From JASFHF01 sp050123335 (lineage in GTDB: Bacteria > Pseudomonadota > Gammaproteobacteria > UBA12402), in NCBI GenBank assembly GCA_050123335.1, contig JASFHH010000038.1, positions 1 to 15,401 on the forward strand: DNA of 15,401 bases. Reading direction: 5' to 3'. A model generated the notes under the pieces. The model worked only from the letters and a program-made list of their open reading frames with translations. It was not told where the DNA came from and searched no databases. A program made the translations under genes and the position numbers. Shown piece by piece: positions 6,940 to 14,938 of the stretch. Position 1 is the first letter of the stretch. Each line of letters opens with the position of its first letter.

Positions 6940-8137
6940 AAAACGTGCCGACCGCGCAATAAATTGGTAAATTAACTGATATTCTGGTTAATATTGCCAA
7001 TGATATTCCCGTAACCAAAAAACCAACTGCACCTACTGCGCCAAGACCTCCCATAACTTGTCCTTGTTCATTTTCGGTTACGGCACTAGACATTAGTGCC
7101 AAAATACATCCATAAGCAACAATAAAAAATACTGCAATTAAAAATACCGAAATCCATTCCAATTTAACTTTTAAAATCACTGATGCCAAAAACAAAATAA
7201 GCGCTACCATTAACACCGTAAATTTATATGCGGTTTGCATCGAATATAATTTAAGTAGCTGTGGCTGCACAAATATCATTGATAATGCCAACCCTGCTCC
7301 CAACACAAAGAAAAACAAACCAATCAATTGCGCATTAAAATTAAATATTTTTTCTAATACCAAAGGCATCTGTTGTAAATAAAACCCCCAGCTCACCACA
7401 AAAAAGAAAAAAATCAAACCCATTTTTCTCACCCGTGGATCAACAAACACAAATTTACATGCAGTAAACACCTTACTCCAATGTAAATGTTTATGCGGAT
7501 TGATGTGAAAAGTTTCTACAAATACCAATGCAATCCACAACATATTGATCAACGACAAAATGCCGGCAATCCAAAACGGCGTTGCAATCGAAAACCAATG
7601 AATCATGTCTGAAGACCCGGTAAAACTAGAAATTAATGGACCAATAACTACTCCAATCGATCCAGCAAAAGTAATCATACTCATATTTCTAGCTTTTAAT
7701 TCCGGCGGGCTGATATCAGCAATCGCCGCTTGGGCAATATCATAACTGCCGCCAAAAAATCCAGCTAATAACCGGGTAATCATAAATAACCAAAGCGTAT
7801 GCAAATGAATCGCAACTCCTGCTACTAAATAGCTAGCTGCTACCATCGCTAAACACCCAATCAGGATCCTTCTGCGACCATATTTATCGGATAATTCGCC
7901 CAAATAAGCTGTGCCAAAAAAATTACCCAAAGGCCACATAGCTACCGCAATTGCATAATACCAATAACGGCTTACTATACTTGCACCACCAACAATTAAT
8001 CCATGCGTTGACAAAAATAAGGTCGGCATTAATGGAAAAATTAAACCAAACCCCATCACATCAATCATGATGGTTAACATCAGGACGCTTAACATACCTG
8101 TATGACTTTTGTGTTGTTTAATAATATTCGTTTTCAT
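6905..8137 (-). CDS. MFS transporter (drug/metabolite efflux type)
   Basis: This 410-aa inner-membrane protein has about 12 hydrophobic segments. The MFS signature between helices 2 and 3 is LGELSDKYGRRR (79-90). An early helix carries MIDVMGFGLIFPLMPTL (24-40), typical of the TetA/multidrug-like proton antiporter branch. The substrate is unknown. The ATG at 8137 is preferred because GAG (minus strand, about 8 nt upstream) is the only purine-rich site there. Upstream in-frame starts (8167 TTG, 8164 ATG) lack one. The gene converges on the ankyrin gene with a 35-bp overlap of their 3' ends and diverges from msbA. Confidence 0.85.
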   Translation of the reverse strand: MKTNIIKQHKSHTGMLSVLMLTIMIDVMGFGLIFPLMPTLFLSTHGLIVGGASIVSRYWYYAIAVAMWPLGNFFGTAYLGELSDKYGRRRILIGCLAMVAASYLVAGVAIHLHTLWLFMITRLLAGFFGGSYDIAQAAIADISPPELKARNMSMITFAGSIGVVIGPLISSFTGSSDMIHWFSIATPFWIAGILSLINMLWIALVFVETFHINPHKHLHWSKVFTACKFVFVDPRVRKMGLIFFFFVVSWGFYLQQMPLVLEKIFNFNAQLIGLFFFVLGAGLALSMIFVQPQLLKLYSMQTAYKFTVLMVALILFLASVILKVKLEWISVFLIAVFFIVAYGCILALMSSAVTENEQGQVMGGLGAVGAVGFLVTGISLAILTRISVNLPIYCAVGTFFTSGILALFLM

Positions 8138-8172
8138 AATATTTTTTCTCAATTTATAGAACATCAAAGATA

Positions 8173-8261
8173 CGCTATATTGAAAATATGGCTAAACTTA
8201 AGAAATCTTGTGAAATTTAGAAAGTGCTTAAAGTTCGTGCAATACGAAAGCCAATATAGCG
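8173..8261. repeat. inverted-repeat element between divergent genes
   Basis: Perfect 10-bp inverted repeats, cgctatattg (8173-8182) and caatatagcg (8252-8261), bound an 89-bp unit. Partly complementary inner parts are ggctaaacttaag and cttaaagttcg...agcc. It lies upstream of the MFS start (8137) and upstream of msbA (8407), where it could form a cruciform or a folded leader of the MFS transcript. No protein-coding signal is seen. Confidence 0.5.
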
Positions 8262-8385
8262 CAATTAACCCAAATGTACCTTAATTTGTATTTGCTCCAT
8301 CGTATTTCACACCTCTATTTAGATATGGAAGGTTTTCTAGTATAGCACTATATTAAAATAAAACAACCACATAATTCAAATTTCA

Positions 8386-8394
8386 TGATATACT
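8386..8394 (+). promoter_or_regulatory. extended -10 promoter of msbA
   Basis: TGATATACT (8386-8394) is an extended -10 element (TGn plus TATACT) without a clear -35. Transcription would begin near 8400-8402, giving msbA a leader of only about 5-7 nt before the ATG at 8407. No Shine-Dalgarno sequence is visible, which agrees with near-leaderless translation. Confidence 0.45.
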
Positions 8395-8406
8395 ACGTGA
8401 CCAACT

Positions 8407-10155
8407 ATGGCTAAAAAAATCAGCATACGTAACATGAAACTTTACTTGAGGGTACTAAAGTATGTACGCGATTACTGGCCGTCTTTTATCATCGCATCAA
8501 TCAGCAATATCATTTACGCCGCAAGTGATGTGTCATTTATTTACTTGCTAAAACCTATTTTAAATAAGGGTTTTATCGCACGTGACATGCAGTTTATTCA
8601 CTTTATTCCATTGCTTGCAGCTATCGTTTTTGCTGTACGATGTGTTAGCAGTTTTTGCGCTAATTATTTTATGGCCAGAACTTCCCGTGGTGTAATTATG
8701 CAATTACGCCAGGACATTTTTAAACATTTATTGCGTTTGCCTGCCACATATTATGACAATCACTCTTCCGGCTTTATGCTTGCTAATCTAATTTACAACG
8801 TTGAACAAGTTGCAAATGCCGGCGCTGACACCTTAACTACATTTTTACAATCAATTTGCATGATCGTAGGACTTATTTTTATCATGCTATCTATTAGCTG
8901 GCGTTTAAGCGTATTGTTTCTAATCAGCGCACCCATTGTTGTATTCACTGTACGTAAAATTAACCAACGCCTGCGTATGCTAAATTTAAAACTACAACAC
9001 CAAATGGGCGACATCACCAGCATTGCTGAAGAAACTATCGAGGGATACAAAGTAGTACGCGCATTTGGCGGTCAACAACACGAAACTGCTAAATTTGCCA
9101 AAGCCACCAGAACTAACCGCGGCTTTGAGCTAAAAATTACTATCTCCAAATCAATCGGCTCGATCATCCCGCAAACAATTGTGGTAGTAATTTTAGTTCT
9201 AACCATTTGGTTATCTATGTCGCATAAATCAATTTTAATGCTATCCGCTGGAGGTTTTGCCGCACTATTTGGCGCAATGTTAACCTTACTTAAACCTCTA
9301 AAAAACTTTACCAAAGTAAACGCTTTAATTCAACGGGGATTATCCGGCGCTGAAAATGTTTTTGCAGTACTTGATGAACCAATCGAAACTGATGACGGTA
9401 CTACAAAAATAAAAAAAGCTACCGGCACGATTGCATTTAAAAATGTAAATTTCAGTTACCCCAATACAGAAAAACCAGTGTTGCAAAACATTAATTTTGA
9501 GATTGCTCCGGGACAAATAGTAGCTTTGGTTGGTCAATCTGGCGGTGGAAAATCCACTATTGTTAATTTATTACAACATTTTTATGACGGCTATACTGGT
9601 GAAATCACTTTAGACAGTATAAATATCCGTAATATTGTACTAACTGATTTACGCGAACAATTTGCGTTTGTTTCACAACATGTATCATTATTTAACGACA
9701 GTGCCAGACATAATATTGCTTACGGCAAATTTGAAAACGCAAGCGAGCAAGATATTATTGCGGCAGCTGAAGCTGCCAATGCATGGAACTTCATAAAACA
9801 ACTACCACAAGGACTTGATACTTTGCTTGGTGAAAATGGAGTTTTATTGTCTGGAGGTCAACGCCAACGTATTGCCATTGCTCGAGCCATTTTAAAAAAT
9901 GCACCAATTTTAATTTTAGACGAAGCAACTTCAGCACTCGACACTGAATCAGAACGAGAAATTCAAACTGCTTTACAAAAACTCATGCAGCACTGCACTA
10001 CTTTAGTAATTGCACATCGACTTTCAACGATCGAAAATGCTGATAAAATTTTATTAATTGAGCACGGACGCATTGTAGAATCCGGCAATCACCAAGAACT
10101 ATTAGCGCACAACGGCCGTTACGCGAAATTACACAAAATGCAGTTTAAGGAATAA
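8407..10155 (+). CDS. msbA: lipid A export ABC transporter, ATP-binding/permease MsbA
   Basis: This half-transporter of 582 aa, the same length as E. coli MsbA, acts as a homodimer and flips core lipid A across the inner membrane. The N-terminal part (about 1-320) contains six membrane helices. The ATPase part shows Walker A GQSGGGKST (376-384, lysine 382), signature LSGGQRQ (481-487), Walker B ILILDE (501-506) and the H-loop histidine H537 in IAHRLST. A later in-frame ATG exists at 8437 (MKLYLRVL). The first is kept because it lies directly downstream of the extended -10, although neither has a clear ribosome binding site. The next gene but for an RNA-like element is lpxK, the classical partner, which separates it from other exporter half-transporters. 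Confidence 0.9.
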   Translation: MAKKISIRNMKLYLRVLKYVRDYWPSFIIASISNIIYAASDVSFIYLLKPILNKGFIARDMQFIHFIPLLAAIVFAVRCVSSFCANYFMARTSRGVIMQLRQDIFKHLLRLPATYYDNHSSGFMLANLIYNVEQVANAGADTLTTFLQSICMIVGLIFIMLSISWRLSVLFLISAPIVVFTVRKINQRLRMLNLKLQHQMGDITSIAEETIEGYKVVRAFGGQQHETAKFAKATRTNRGFELKITISKSIGSIIPQTIVVVILVLTIWLSMSHKSILMLSAGGFAALFGAMLTLLKPLKNFTKVNALIQRGLSGAENVFAVLDEPIETDDGTTKIKKATGTIAFKNVNFSYPNTEKPVLQNINFEIAPGQIVALVGQSGGGKSTIVNLLQHFYDGYTGEITLDSINIRNIVLTDLREQFAFVSQHVSLFNDSARHNIAYGKFENASEQDIIAAAEAANAWNFIKQLPQGLDTLLGENGVLLSGGQRQRIAIARAILKNAPILILDEATSALDTESEREIQTALQKLMQHCTTLVIAHRLSTIENADKILLIEHGRIVESGNHQELLAHNGRYAKLHKMQFKE

Positions 10156-10170
10156 AAACGATTATTAGAG

Positions 10171-10277
10171 TGAACGATTGGGTTATCTGTTTTAAGCCGA
10201 ATAGACCGCCCTGGATGCGCGGTCGGGAGGCACATGGATGTGCCATTGAGGCTTAAAACAGATAACTCAATCGTTCA
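10171..10277 (+). ncRNA. TwoAYGGAY-like structured RNA / inverted-repeat element with two GGA-loop hairpins
   Basis: A 28-bp outer inverted repeat (10171-10198 with 10250-10277) has one mismatch, which is a G-U pair in plus-strand RNA. It encloses two hairpins. The first is gaccgc (10204-10209) with gcggtc (10219-10224) and loop CCTGGATGC. The second is ggcacat (10229-10235) with atgtgcc (10238-10244), closing around GG so that the top reads ACATGGATGT. The folded form is a three-way junction. Two hairpins with (A/C)YGGAY tips match the TwoAYGGAY motif as I recall it from comparative RNA surveys. The second tip also resembles the CsrA site consensus. It lies 15 bp after the msbA stop and 43 bp before lpxK. 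Strand follows the coding direction and the G-U pair, and is not certain. Confidence 0.6.
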
Positions 10278-10320
10278 ATAATTTCAATTGCAAAACTTGC
10301 AATCAGGTGAATAATTATTA

Positions 10321-11301
10321 ATGAAAATACAAAACATTTGGTATAAACATTCAATTTTAAGTTACTTACTATTACCACTATCATGGTTCTTCTGGTTAAT
10401 TATTATTATCAGACGTTGGTTATACCGAAAAAAAATCAAAACCACCTGTCATTTCCCTGTGCCGGTAATTGTTGTTGGCAATATAACTGTGGGCGGCACT
10501 GGCAAAACTCCTTTTGTTATTTGGTTAGCAAATTTATTAGTGCAGCAAGGCTTTAAACCAGGAATCGTAAGCCGCGGCTATAAAGTACAAAAAATACGAG
10601 AGCCGCGATTAATAACCGCAGCCAGTAAAGTTACAGAATCAGGAGATGAACCTTTAATCATTGCCCGACACACCAACTGCCCTATAGCAATTGCACCTAA
10701 TAGATGTAAAGCGGTTAAATTATTAATTGAGCAATACAATTGCGATATAATTATCAGCGATGATGGATTACAACATTATGCGTTAGCACGTGATATTGAA
10801 ATTGCAATAGTTGACGGGCAACGTAAATTCGGCAATGGTTTTTTACTACCTGCCGGACCATTGCGTGAACCAATATCACGCTTAAAATCAATTAATTTTG
10901 TTATTTATAACACAATTGATATGCACTTACGACCAGCAATTATTTTAGCTGCCGTAAATGATTCCAAACAACATTTAAATATCAAAAAAATACTCGACCA
11001 AACAATTCATGCCGTTGCCGGCATTGGCAACCCACAACGCTTTTTTACTACTTTGCGTAATTTAGGCTTATACGTTATTGAACACCCTTTTCCCGATCAC
11101 TATAACTTTAAGCCAAAAGACATTGATTTTGGCAAAGACACATTAGTAATCATGACGGAAAAAGATGCGGTTAAATGCGCTCAATTTTCCGATCAAAGAC
11201 ATTGGTTTTTACCGGTAAATGCCGAATTAGATCAAAATATTATCAATAACCTATTGTCACATATAGTTGATTGTGCTACAAAGAAAGATATAAACACATA
11301 A
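10321..11301 (+). CDS. lpxK: tetraacyldisaccharide 4'-kinase LpxK
   Basis: This enzyme of 326 aa phosphorylates the 4' position of the lipid A disaccharide precursor at the inner membrane. An N-terminal hydrophobic segment (about 13-30) anchors it. The P-loop lies in VVGNITVGGTGKTPF (51-65; GGTGKT at 58-63). SGDEP (107-111) and SDDGLQHY (146-153) are characteristic of the family, and MTEKDAVKC lies near the C-terminus. Length is as in E. coli (328). AGGTGA at 10305-10310 precedes the ATG. It follows msbA, the usual neighbour, and is separated only by the hairpin element. Confidence 0.93.
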   Translation: MKIQNIWYKHSILSYLLLPLSWFFWLIIIIRRWLYRKKIKTTCHFPVPVIVVGNITVGGTGKTPFVIWLANLLVQQGFKPGIVSRGYKVQKIREPRLITAASKVTESGDEPLIIARHTNCPIAIAPNRCKAVKLLIEQYNCDIIISDDGLQHYALARDIEIAIVDGQRKFGNGFLLPAGPLREPISRLKSINFVIYNTIDMHLRPAIILAAVNDSKQHLNIKKILDQTIHAVAGIGNPQRFFTTLRNLGLYVIEHPFPDHYNFKPKDIDFGKDTLVIMTEKDAVKCAQFSDQRHWFLPVNAELDQNIINNLLSHIVDCATKKDINT

Positions 11302-11312
11302 AAGGATGTATC

Positions 11313-11726
11313 ATGAAAAAACTATTATCAATTATCATCTTCTTAAGCATAATTTGCATTTCACCATGCCATGCCACACCAACCAAAATGAAAAATTACT
11401 TAATCACCAAAGAAAACCCAATGCTTACTTTAAACTTACCATCTAATCCAACTACTGGATACTCATGGTTTTTAATCGCATATAATAAAACTTTATTAAC
11501 TTTAGTCAGTCATAAATATACACCGTCTAGCGCCGCTAAAAACGACAAGCCATTAATTGGCACCGGTGGTTATGAAACCTGGCAATTTAAAGCAACACAA
11601 AATGCTCTGATGGCTCCGCAAATTACTTATATTAAATTTGCATATGTAAGACCGTGGGAAATTAAAGCAAACTCATTACCAAAAGATTTAAAAAGCACTA
11701 CGATCTACGTTGTAATTAAACCATAG
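11313..11726 (+). CDS. chagasin-like (I42 family) cysteine protease inhibitor, secreted
   Basis: This small protein of 137 aa has a signal peptide (MKK, hydrophobic 4-17, likely cut after CHA at 21) and so acts in the periplasm or outside. Three inhibitory loops of the chagasin family are visible: NPTTGY (45-50), GTGGYETW (83-90) and RPWE (113-116). Proteins of this family block papain-type cysteine peptidases. The start at 11313 follows AAAGGA (11301-11306) and gives the signal peptide. The gene begins 11 bp after lpxK and is followed by pepD after 12 bp, so it is probably cotranscribed. Whether it protects the bacterium from host lysosomal cathepsins or controls an endogenous protease cannot be told from sequence. 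Confidence 0.85.
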   Translation: MKKLLSIIIFLSIICISPCHATPTKMKNYLITKENPMLTLNLPSNPTTGYSWFLIAYNKTLLTLVSHKYTPSSAAKNDKPLIGTGGYETWQFKATQNALMAPQITYIKFAYVRPWEIKANSLPKDLKSTTIYVVIKP

Positions 11727-11738
11727 CAGGAGAATATC

Positions 11739-13202
11739 ATGAATGCCAAAGATATAAATAATCTGGAACCAAAACAATTGTGGCAAAATTTTGCGAAACT
11801 TTGTGAAATTCCACGTCCTTCGCATCACGAAGAAAAAATTTCTGCTTTTATGAAAAATTTTGGAAAAGAACTTGGATTAGAAACACATGTTAATAAACTT
11901 GGTAACGTTATCATAAAAAAATCAGCAACCGCTGGTATGGAAAATCGTAAAACAGTTGTCTTGCAAGCGCATCTTGATATGGTGCCAGAAAAAAATAATG
12001 ACATTCAACACGATTTTACTAAAGATCCAATTGAAGCTTATATTGATGGCGATGTTGTTACCGCTAAAGGCACAACCTTAGGCGCCGACGATGGTATTGG
12101 TGTCGCTACTATTATGACAATTCTGCAATCCAAAGATATTAAACACGGCCCGATTGAAGCTTTATTTACGATTAACGAAGAAGATGGCATGGATGGCGCT
12201 TTCGCAGTTAAACCAGATGAATTAAACGGCGAAATTTTATTAAATTTAGATTCTGAACTTGAGGGCGAAATAAATATTGCCTGTGCAGGCGGCATTTATA
12301 CCAATGCAACAATTCCTTATACCACTGAAACATCACCAAGTAATGCGCAAGCTTACCAAATTATCGTTACAGGTTTAAGCGGCGGACATTCCGGCATTGA
12401 TATACATTTAGAACGCGGTAACGCAATTAAAATTATGAATCAATTACTATGGGAAGCAAATAATACTTGTGATATCAGAGTTGCAAACTTTGACGGCGGC
12501 AGCGCACCAAACGCAATCCCACGCGAAGCACATGCTACAATTATTGTTGCAAAAAAAGATCAGGACAAATTTTTGAAATTTATTGATGAATTCACCAAAA
12601 CCATAAAAAACGAGCTTGCAAAAAAAGATGATAACCTAACAATTCAAACATCAAACTCTTCAATGCCCGAAAAAGTCTTTACTAAAGAATCTTTAGAAAA
12701 AATTTGCAAAGCAATTTATACTTGTCCAAATGGTGTTTTTACCATGTCAGCCGACATACCTGGATTAACCGAAACTTCCACAAACATAGGCATAATTAAA
12801 ACCACGGATAAAAATATCGAAATTTACACTCTGCAACGCAGCTCCACCGAAAGTTTAAAAGAAAAAATTGCTGAAATGGTTACAATCGCACTTGAATCCA
12901 CTGGGGGCACCGCTAAACGCGCTGGCAGTTATCCCGCCTGGCAGCCAAATACCGAATCGGAAATTTTAAAGCTCGCAGAAAAAATTTATAAAAAATTGTT
13001 TAACAAAGAAGTAAAAGTTACTGCAATGCACGCTGGACTTGAACCTGCTATATTAGGACATACTTTCCCTAATTGGGACATGATTTCGATTGGACCCACC
13101 CTTAGATTCGTTCATTCACCTGATGAAAAAGCAGAAATCGCAACTGTTGATAAATTTTGGAAATTTTTACTAGAAATTTTACTAGAAATTCCAAAAAAAT
13201 AA
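11739..13202 (+). CDS. pepD: aminoacyl-histidine dipeptidase (cytosol nonspecific dipeptidase, M20)
   Basis: This 487-aa di-zinc peptidase splits Xaa-His and other dipeptides in the cytosol; E. coli PepD has 485 aa. Metal and catalytic residues are in place: H78 and D80 in LQAHLDMV, D117 in LGADDGIG, E147/E148 in INEEDGMDGA, D171 in NLDSELEGEI, and H459 in HSPDE near the C-terminus. The lid domain carries GLSGGHSGIDIH at about 214. A strong AGGAGA (11728-11733) overlaps the region just after the preceding stop and fixes the start. As the last gene of the plus-strand run, it may serve use of host-derived peptides. Confidence 0.93.
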   Translation: MNAKDINNLEPKQLWQNFAKLCEIPRPSHHEEKISAFMKNFGKELGLETHVNKLGNVIIKKSATAGMENRKTVVLQAHLDMVPEKNNDIQHDFTKDPIEAYIDGDVVTAKGTTLGADDGIGVATIMTILQSKDIKHGPIEALFTINEEDGMDGAFAVKPDELNGEILLNLDSELEGEINIACAGGIYTNATIPYTTETSPSNAQAYQIIVTGLSGGHSGIDIHLERGNAIKIMNQLLWEANNTCDIRVANFDGGSAPNAIPREAHATIIVAKKDQDKFLKFIDEFTKTIKNELAKKDDNLTIQTSNSSMPEKVFTKESLEKICKAIYTCPNGVFTMSADIPGLTETSTNIGIIKTTDKNIEIYTLQRSSTESLKEKIAEMVTIALESTGGTAKRAGSYPAWQPNTESEILKLAEKIYKKLFNKEVKVTAMHAGLEPAILGHTFPNWDMISIGPTLRFVHSPDEKAEIATVDKFWKFLLEILLEIPKK

Positions 13203-13295
13203 AACTACATGGTTGAATAAATCAAATGTACTTTTGCTGGTGAGGATAATCATCACCAACACGATATTTTATATTGCAAAAATTACTATTGATAT

Positions 13296-13763
13296 CTAAC
13301 AAACATTGTTGACACTTTTTTGATAACTATGAACCGTAACGCTACCTTGATATAATTCTTGTTCTTTGATTTGTTCTTTTGTCATTTTCTTCCATTTATC
13401 ATTTTTATGTTTTTTAAAGAAATACGTTTTGACTTTATCCGAAGTACAAATTTTTGTATGATGCCCTTCCTTATTAAGTTCATCTACTTGAGATTTATTA
13501 ATTTTTTTCCAATTGGCATTCGAACCATTTCTAAACAAGTACCAAGTAATCGCCTCACATGTATCAGAACCATTTGACATTTCAAAGGCAAGCATAGGAC
13601 ATGAAACAAAAATCCTCACAAAATGTTGCGTTATAATATTTTCATAAATAGTTAATAACACACGCCCTTTGGTAAATTTATATTCTTTTTTTTTGCTTGG
13701 AAGAACATCTTTTTTTAACCCCATTGAATTAGACCAACGATTACCTAAATCCTCATAATACAT
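13296..13763 (-). CDS. hypothetical protein with an internal tandem duplication
   Basis: The product has 155 aa and is not recognised. It has no signal peptide and no membrane segment. Two copies of a short unit are seen at 73-105 and 112-144, gapless with a 39-residue offset. Copy one has WYLFRNGSNANWKKINKSQ and copy two has TYFFKKHKNDKWKKMTKEQ. They share Y, F, W-K-K, K and Q positions. The unit (aromatic pair, basic turn, W, then an amphipathic helix) loosely recalls GYF_2-like domains, but this is only a suggestion. The N-terminal 70 residues are different and contain three cysteine-flanked beta-like stretches. A strong AGGAGGG ribosome binding site (13770-13776, minus strand) supports translation. 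The neighbours are pepD (convergent) and yccA (same strand, 81 bp upstream). Its high lysine content is unlike that of its neighbours. Confidence 0.65.
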   Translation of the reverse strand: MYYEDLGNRWSNSMGLKKDVLPSKKKEYKFTKGRVLLTIYENIITQHFVRIFVSCPMLAFEMSNGSDTCEAITWYLFRNGSNANWKKINKSQVDELNKEGHHTKICTSDKVKTYFFKKHKNDKWKKMTKEQIKEQELYQGSVTVHSYQKSVNNVC

Positions 13764-13844
13764 AAAACACCCTCCTATGTTATTAATATTTTGATCGCAA
13801 TAGCAAGAGCATCAAATTGTAATATAATAACTTTTAAATGCAAA

Positions 13845-14516
13845 TTATTTTCTGCCTCCAAAAGCAGAAAGAATGTTTAACAGGCTTATAAATAAGTTAA
13901 ATAAAGCCACGTAGAGTGTGATGGTTGCCATGATATAATTGCGCTCACCGCCATTAATAATCAAGCTAGTTTGAAATAAAATAATACCCGAGCTTAGCAA
14001 TACAAAAGCACAGGAAACCAATAAAGATAACATCGGTAAATTAAAAACTATACCTACCAATCCCATAACAAACGCAGCAGAAATGCCCACAAATAAAAAC
14101 GCTGCTAAATAACTAAAATCTTTTTTGGTAGTTAACGCATATGCAGATAAACCAAAAAAGATCACTCCGGTCGCGCCAAGAGACGTCATCACCAGCTGCG
14201 TACCATTACTAAATGATTTGATGTATAAATTCAAGATTGGCCCAAGCGTATAACCTAAAAATCCAGTAAATGCAAAAATCGCCAATAAACCCCATGCACT
14301 ATTACGTAACCGTGTAGTAACAAACAACAAACCAAAGTAACCAATCAATAACACAAAAACATTCATTGGTGCAGCATTGGTAATCATCGCCAAATAAGCC
14401 GTAACTGCACTAAATACTAAAGTTAAGCTTAATAATAAATATGTACTACGCAATACCCGATTCACACTAAGAATTGAATCCCGCGATCTTGTAACAACTT
14501 GTTCTTGTAATGACAT
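13845..14516 (-). CDS. yccA: YccA-type Bax inhibitor-1 family membrane protein (FtsH modulator)
   Basis: This 223-aa inner-membrane protein has seven hydrophobic segments at about 25-45, 52-68, 74-95, 106-128, 136-158, 162-182 and 194-216. The N-terminus (NRVLRSTYLLLSLTLVFSA) and the C-terminal block (IINGGERNYIMATITLYVALFN) are characteristic of the gammaproteobacterial YccA branch. In E. coli YccA binds FtsH and restrains its proteolysis of membrane proteins. The two aspartates that form the pH-sensing pair in BsYetJ are replaced here by Q182 and A204, which I recall as normal for YccA. GGGGATAAAAA precedes the start and a good promoter lies upstream. Confidence 0.87.
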   Translation of the reverse strand: MSLQEQVVTRSRDSILSVNRVLRSTYLLLSLTLVFSAVTAYLAMITNAAPMNVFVLLIGYFGLLFVTTRLRNSAWGLLAIFAFTGFLGYTLGPILNLYIKSFSNGTQLVMTSLGATGVIFFGLSAYALTTKKDFSYLAAFLFVGISAAFVMGLVGIVFNLPMLSLLVSCAFVLLSSGIILFQTSLIINGGERNYIMATITLYVALFNLFISLLNILSAFGGRK

Positions 14517-14553
14517 TTTTTATCCCCAAAAAATTTAAGTATAACACAAGAAT

Positions 14554-14581
14554 AGTATAGTATTTAGATAATAGTTATCAA
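14554..14581 (-). promoter_or_regulatory. sigma70-type promoter of yccA
   Basis: On the minus strand, TTGATA (14581-14576) and TATACT (14559-14554) are spaced by 16 bp. The predicted start is near 14547, giving a leader of about 30 nt that contains GGGGATA just before the ATG at 14516. Confidence 0.6.
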
Positions 14582-14681
14582 GTAGTTTTTGAAGACAAAC
14601 ACCGTGTACTATTTATAAACAAAAGTCACAAATACATTGAAAATCTTACAATAATACTTTAATGACTTACAAGCTGCGGTA

Positions 14682-14690
14682 TGTTATGAT
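14682..14690 (+). promoter_or_regulatory. extended -10 promoter upstream of tRNA-Ser
   Basis: TGTTATGAT (14682-14690) is an extended -10 element (TGn plus TATGAT). It would start a transcript near 14697, about 100 nt before tRNA-Ser. The leader 14697-14797 has a short possible hairpin (agtgc 14718-14722 with gcact 14745-14749) and no open reading frame. It is not recognised as a known RNA, and no SRP-RNA core motif is present. Confidence 0.4.
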
Positions 14691-14797
14691 ACCAAATAAT
14701 ATGCCGTTAGGTAACCAGTGCTGTTTTTTCCAATAGTCGAGCTGCACTATGTTCCATGGACGGCTGCTTGCATACAACAGTCATTCGGAGAAAGAAT

Positions 14798-14884
14798 GGA
14801 GAGGTGGCTGAGTGGTTTAAAGCGGCGGTCTTGAAAACCGTTGAGTCCGTAAGGGCTCCGGGGGTTCGAATCCCTCCCTCTCCG
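14798..14884 (+). tRNA. tRNA-Ser(UGA)
   Basis: Acceptor GGAGAGG (14798-14804) pairs with CCTCTCC (14877-14883), with discriminator G at 14884. The D-arm has GGCTGAGTGG. The anticodon loop CTTGAAA gives anticodon TGA. A long variable arm (tgagtccgtaagggctcc) is typical of serine tRNAs, and the T-loop is TTCGAAT. CCA is not encoded (the DNA continues ATTGA), unlike the His and Pro tRNAs in this window. The gene's last 16 nt recur exactly at 15075-15090. Confidence 0.95.
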
Positions 14885-14938
14885 ATTGATAGAATTTAAA
14901 TTAGAAAATTGGAAATTAAATTTAAAGAGGAATGGATT

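Noticed and set aside
8190..8220. A third PmrA-like box (acttaagaaatcttg, or CTTAAGTTT on the other strand) upstream of the MFS gene
   Set aside because: Only one half-site fits, the partner 11 nt away does not match, and no -10 stands at the expected distance.
13238..13258. Possible terminator between pepD and the convergent hypothetical gene
   Set aside because: tggtga/tcacca gives only a 6-bp stem with a 9-nt loop and no T-tract on either strand.
14697..14797. Possible small stable RNA such as 4.5S/SRP RNA upstream of tRNA-Ser
   Set aside because: The conserved SRP apical sequence is absent and only a weak 5-bp stem is seen; it is more likely just a leader.
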